Assembly: GCA_029933755.1 (NCBI GenBank)
Contig: JAOZNO010000213.1
Span: forward strand, 1 to 6,617
Direction of reading: 5' to 3'
Source of the DNA: Bacteroidales bacterium
Lineage (GTDB): Bacteria > Bacteroidota > Bacteroidia > Bacteroidales > NBLH01
Length of the DNA stretch: 6,617 nt
Shown here: in pieces, positions 5,474-6,617 of the stretch
Numbering within the stretch: position 1 is the stretch's first letter
Layout of the letters: each line of letters begins with the position of its first letter
The notes under the pieces: model-generated
What the model saw: the letters and a program-made list of their open reading frames with translations, nothing else
What the model was told of the DNA's origin: nothing
Database searches by the model: none
Position numbers and translations under genes: made by a program

Positions 5474-6617
5474 TCAAAAACTAAATCCAAATAATGTTCC
5501 TGTTTCGTCTTTATCGTGCAGTTCAAGAACTTTTTCCGTATTGGTAAATTCTATTGGTATTTTATTGCTATCATACGGAACATCATCTTTTATTATTGTA
5601 AAAATGTATTGCAAGTCATATTGTTTACAAACACTTCTTGTTAAATTTAGTAATTTTAACTTTAACCTATTATCTTGATTTGCAAAAACATCATCGTGAT
5701 ACACAAAACGGAAAAAAGATTGATGGTTATAAGTTGTTAATAATGCTAAATCAAAACAAACACAAAAGAGTTTTCCATAAGTGAAACCATCACCTTGCTG
5801 TGTTGTGAGTTTCGTATCTTGTTTGTTTTGCACTTTTGGTTCATTAAATTCGATATTATTTTTACCGTTAATACGAAGAGACAAAACTGCAATTTCATCT
5901 AATATTGCTTTATAATATTCTGCAAAAGCAGTTCTTATGCTTTTATAATTCTCATTTTTATGTGTGGTATTTATTTCCTCATTTATTTTTTCAATAATCT
6001 CGTCTAACTTCTCTTTGTGTTTTTTAATCTCTTTTTCTTTATTCCCAATAATATCAATAGCATCAAGTTTTACTTTTAGTGTAATTATTTCACTTTCAGC
6101 TTTGATTACTTTTTTCTGGTATGATTTGAATTTATTAAACACATTTGTATCTTGAATATATGAAAGTAATTCAGATTTTTTTTCTTGTAATTCTTTTAAC
6201 CTTTGGTTTGTCTTTTTTTGTTCATCTATCTTTAAAGATAAAGTTTCTCGCAAAAATTTATTTCGTTCAGTTGTGAGTTTATTATTGAAATTAAGCAATT
6301 CGTTATATTCTTTTTTCAATTGGTCAGAAAAATATATTTCAGTTTCCCTAAAAACTGTATCTATTTTTCTTAAATCAAATGCAAATTTATTTTTAATTGA
6401 TTGCTTAATTTTATTTATCTCAAATTCAGTATTATATTCATCTGTATTTAATTCGCTTATTTTTTGTTCAATATCATCAACCAAAGTATTAATATTTTCT
6501 TTATCTTGTCTATAAAAGTTAAAACGATCAATTTCATTACTTAATTTGTCTTTTTCAATTTCTTTAATTTGAATTTGACCAACGATTTCATCTTTCTCCT
6601 CTTTTTGAATATCGAAA
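5474..6617 (-). CDS. DUF2326 (COG5293/YydD-like) SMC-type coiled-coil ATPase, partial, lacking its N-terminus
   Basis: The frame is open to the right edge, giving 380 C-terminal residues (numbered from codon 6614-6616). The TTG at 6482-6484 is internal, not the start, because upstream codons continue the Lys/Glu-rich helix. Residues about 1-220 are predicted coiled coil. The C-terminal globular part matches DUF2326: GDGFTYGKLF (275-284, the ABC-signature-like region), FRFVYHDDVF (303-312, Walker B-like) with NQD next to it as a D-loop-like element, then IFTIIKDD (338-345) and the closing GTLFGFSF (373-380). The family consists of SMC/Rad50-like ATPases whose Walker A lies N-terminally, here beyond the window. 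Relatives are the ATPase subunit of predicted ABC-3C conflict systems, encoded with a middle component and an effector. Partner genes should lie at its 5' side, off the right edge. The gene looks more AT-rich than its neighbours, though its Lys/Asn-rich composition contributes. Confidence 0.85.
   Translation of the reverse strand, partial: FDIQKEEKDEIVGQIQIKEIEKDKLSNEIDRFNFYRQDKENINTLVDDIEQKISELNTDEYNTEFEINKIKQSIKNKFAFDLRKIDTVFRETEIYFSDQLKKEYNELLNFNNKLTTERNKFLRETLSLKIDEQKKTNQRLKELQEKKSELLSYIQDTNVFNKFKSYQKKVIKAESEIITLKVKLDAIDIIGNKEKEIKKHKEKLDEIIEKINEEINTTHKNENYKSIRTAFAEYYKAILDEIAVLSLRINGKNNIEFNEPKVQNKQDTKLTTQQGDGFTYGKLFCVCFDLALLTTYNHQSFFRFVYHDDVFANQDNRLKLKLLNLTRSVCKQYDLQYIFTIIKDDVPYDSNKIPIEFTNTEKVLELHDKDETGTLFGFSF

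Noticed and set aside
5964..6515. Plus-strand hydrophobic open frames opposite the DUF2326 gene
   Set aside because: Their Phe/Ser/Ile-rich composition is what the complement of a Lys/Glu-rich coiled coil produces.

Overview
The window looks like chromosomal DNA from a member of the Bacteroidota. It is AT-rich, and its genes lack recognisable Shine-Dalgarno sequences. Sequences resembling the TAnnTTTG -7 element of Bacteroidota promoters lie upstream of several genes, and there is a secreted protein with a tail resembling a type IX secretion sorting domain. No rRNA, tRNA, CRISPR array, insertion sequence or integrase gene is visible.

Left part (1-2590), minus strand: a thioredoxin gene (trxA, 2140-2457) is followed by a DUF58/von Willebrand A-like gene (1062-1997) and then an exported protein of unknown function (81-974). 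Residues Cys116/Cys117 and a VMQSAIW motif in the exported protein recall Cys-Gln thioester domains. A 142-bp array of GTCATT/AATGAC repeats separates trxA from the DUF58 gene and supplies the DUF58 start codon. A short hairpin and a candidate promoter suggest that the exported protein can be transcribed separately.

Middle part (2458-3458), plus strand: candidate promoters point both ways from the trxA upstream region. A 67-residue two-helix membrane protein is followed by a YbjQ/UPF0145-family protein, probably as one operon. The 286 bp after it contain no gene. They hold a GC-rich hairpin and a second copy of the GTCATT/AATGAC inverted repeat.

Right part (3459-6617): a TonB-dependent outer-membrane receptor gene (3459-5432, plus strand) is complete from signal peptide to terminal Phe, except for one in-frame TAA at 4113-4115 at the start of the barrel. 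It converges with the 3' end of a coiled-coil DUF2326 (COG5293/YydD-like) ATPase gene on the minus strand, which runs off the right edge. DUF2326 ATPases are core parts of predicted three-component ABC (ABC-3C) conflict systems. This is the most likely defence system here, but its Walker A half and any partner genes lie outside the window.
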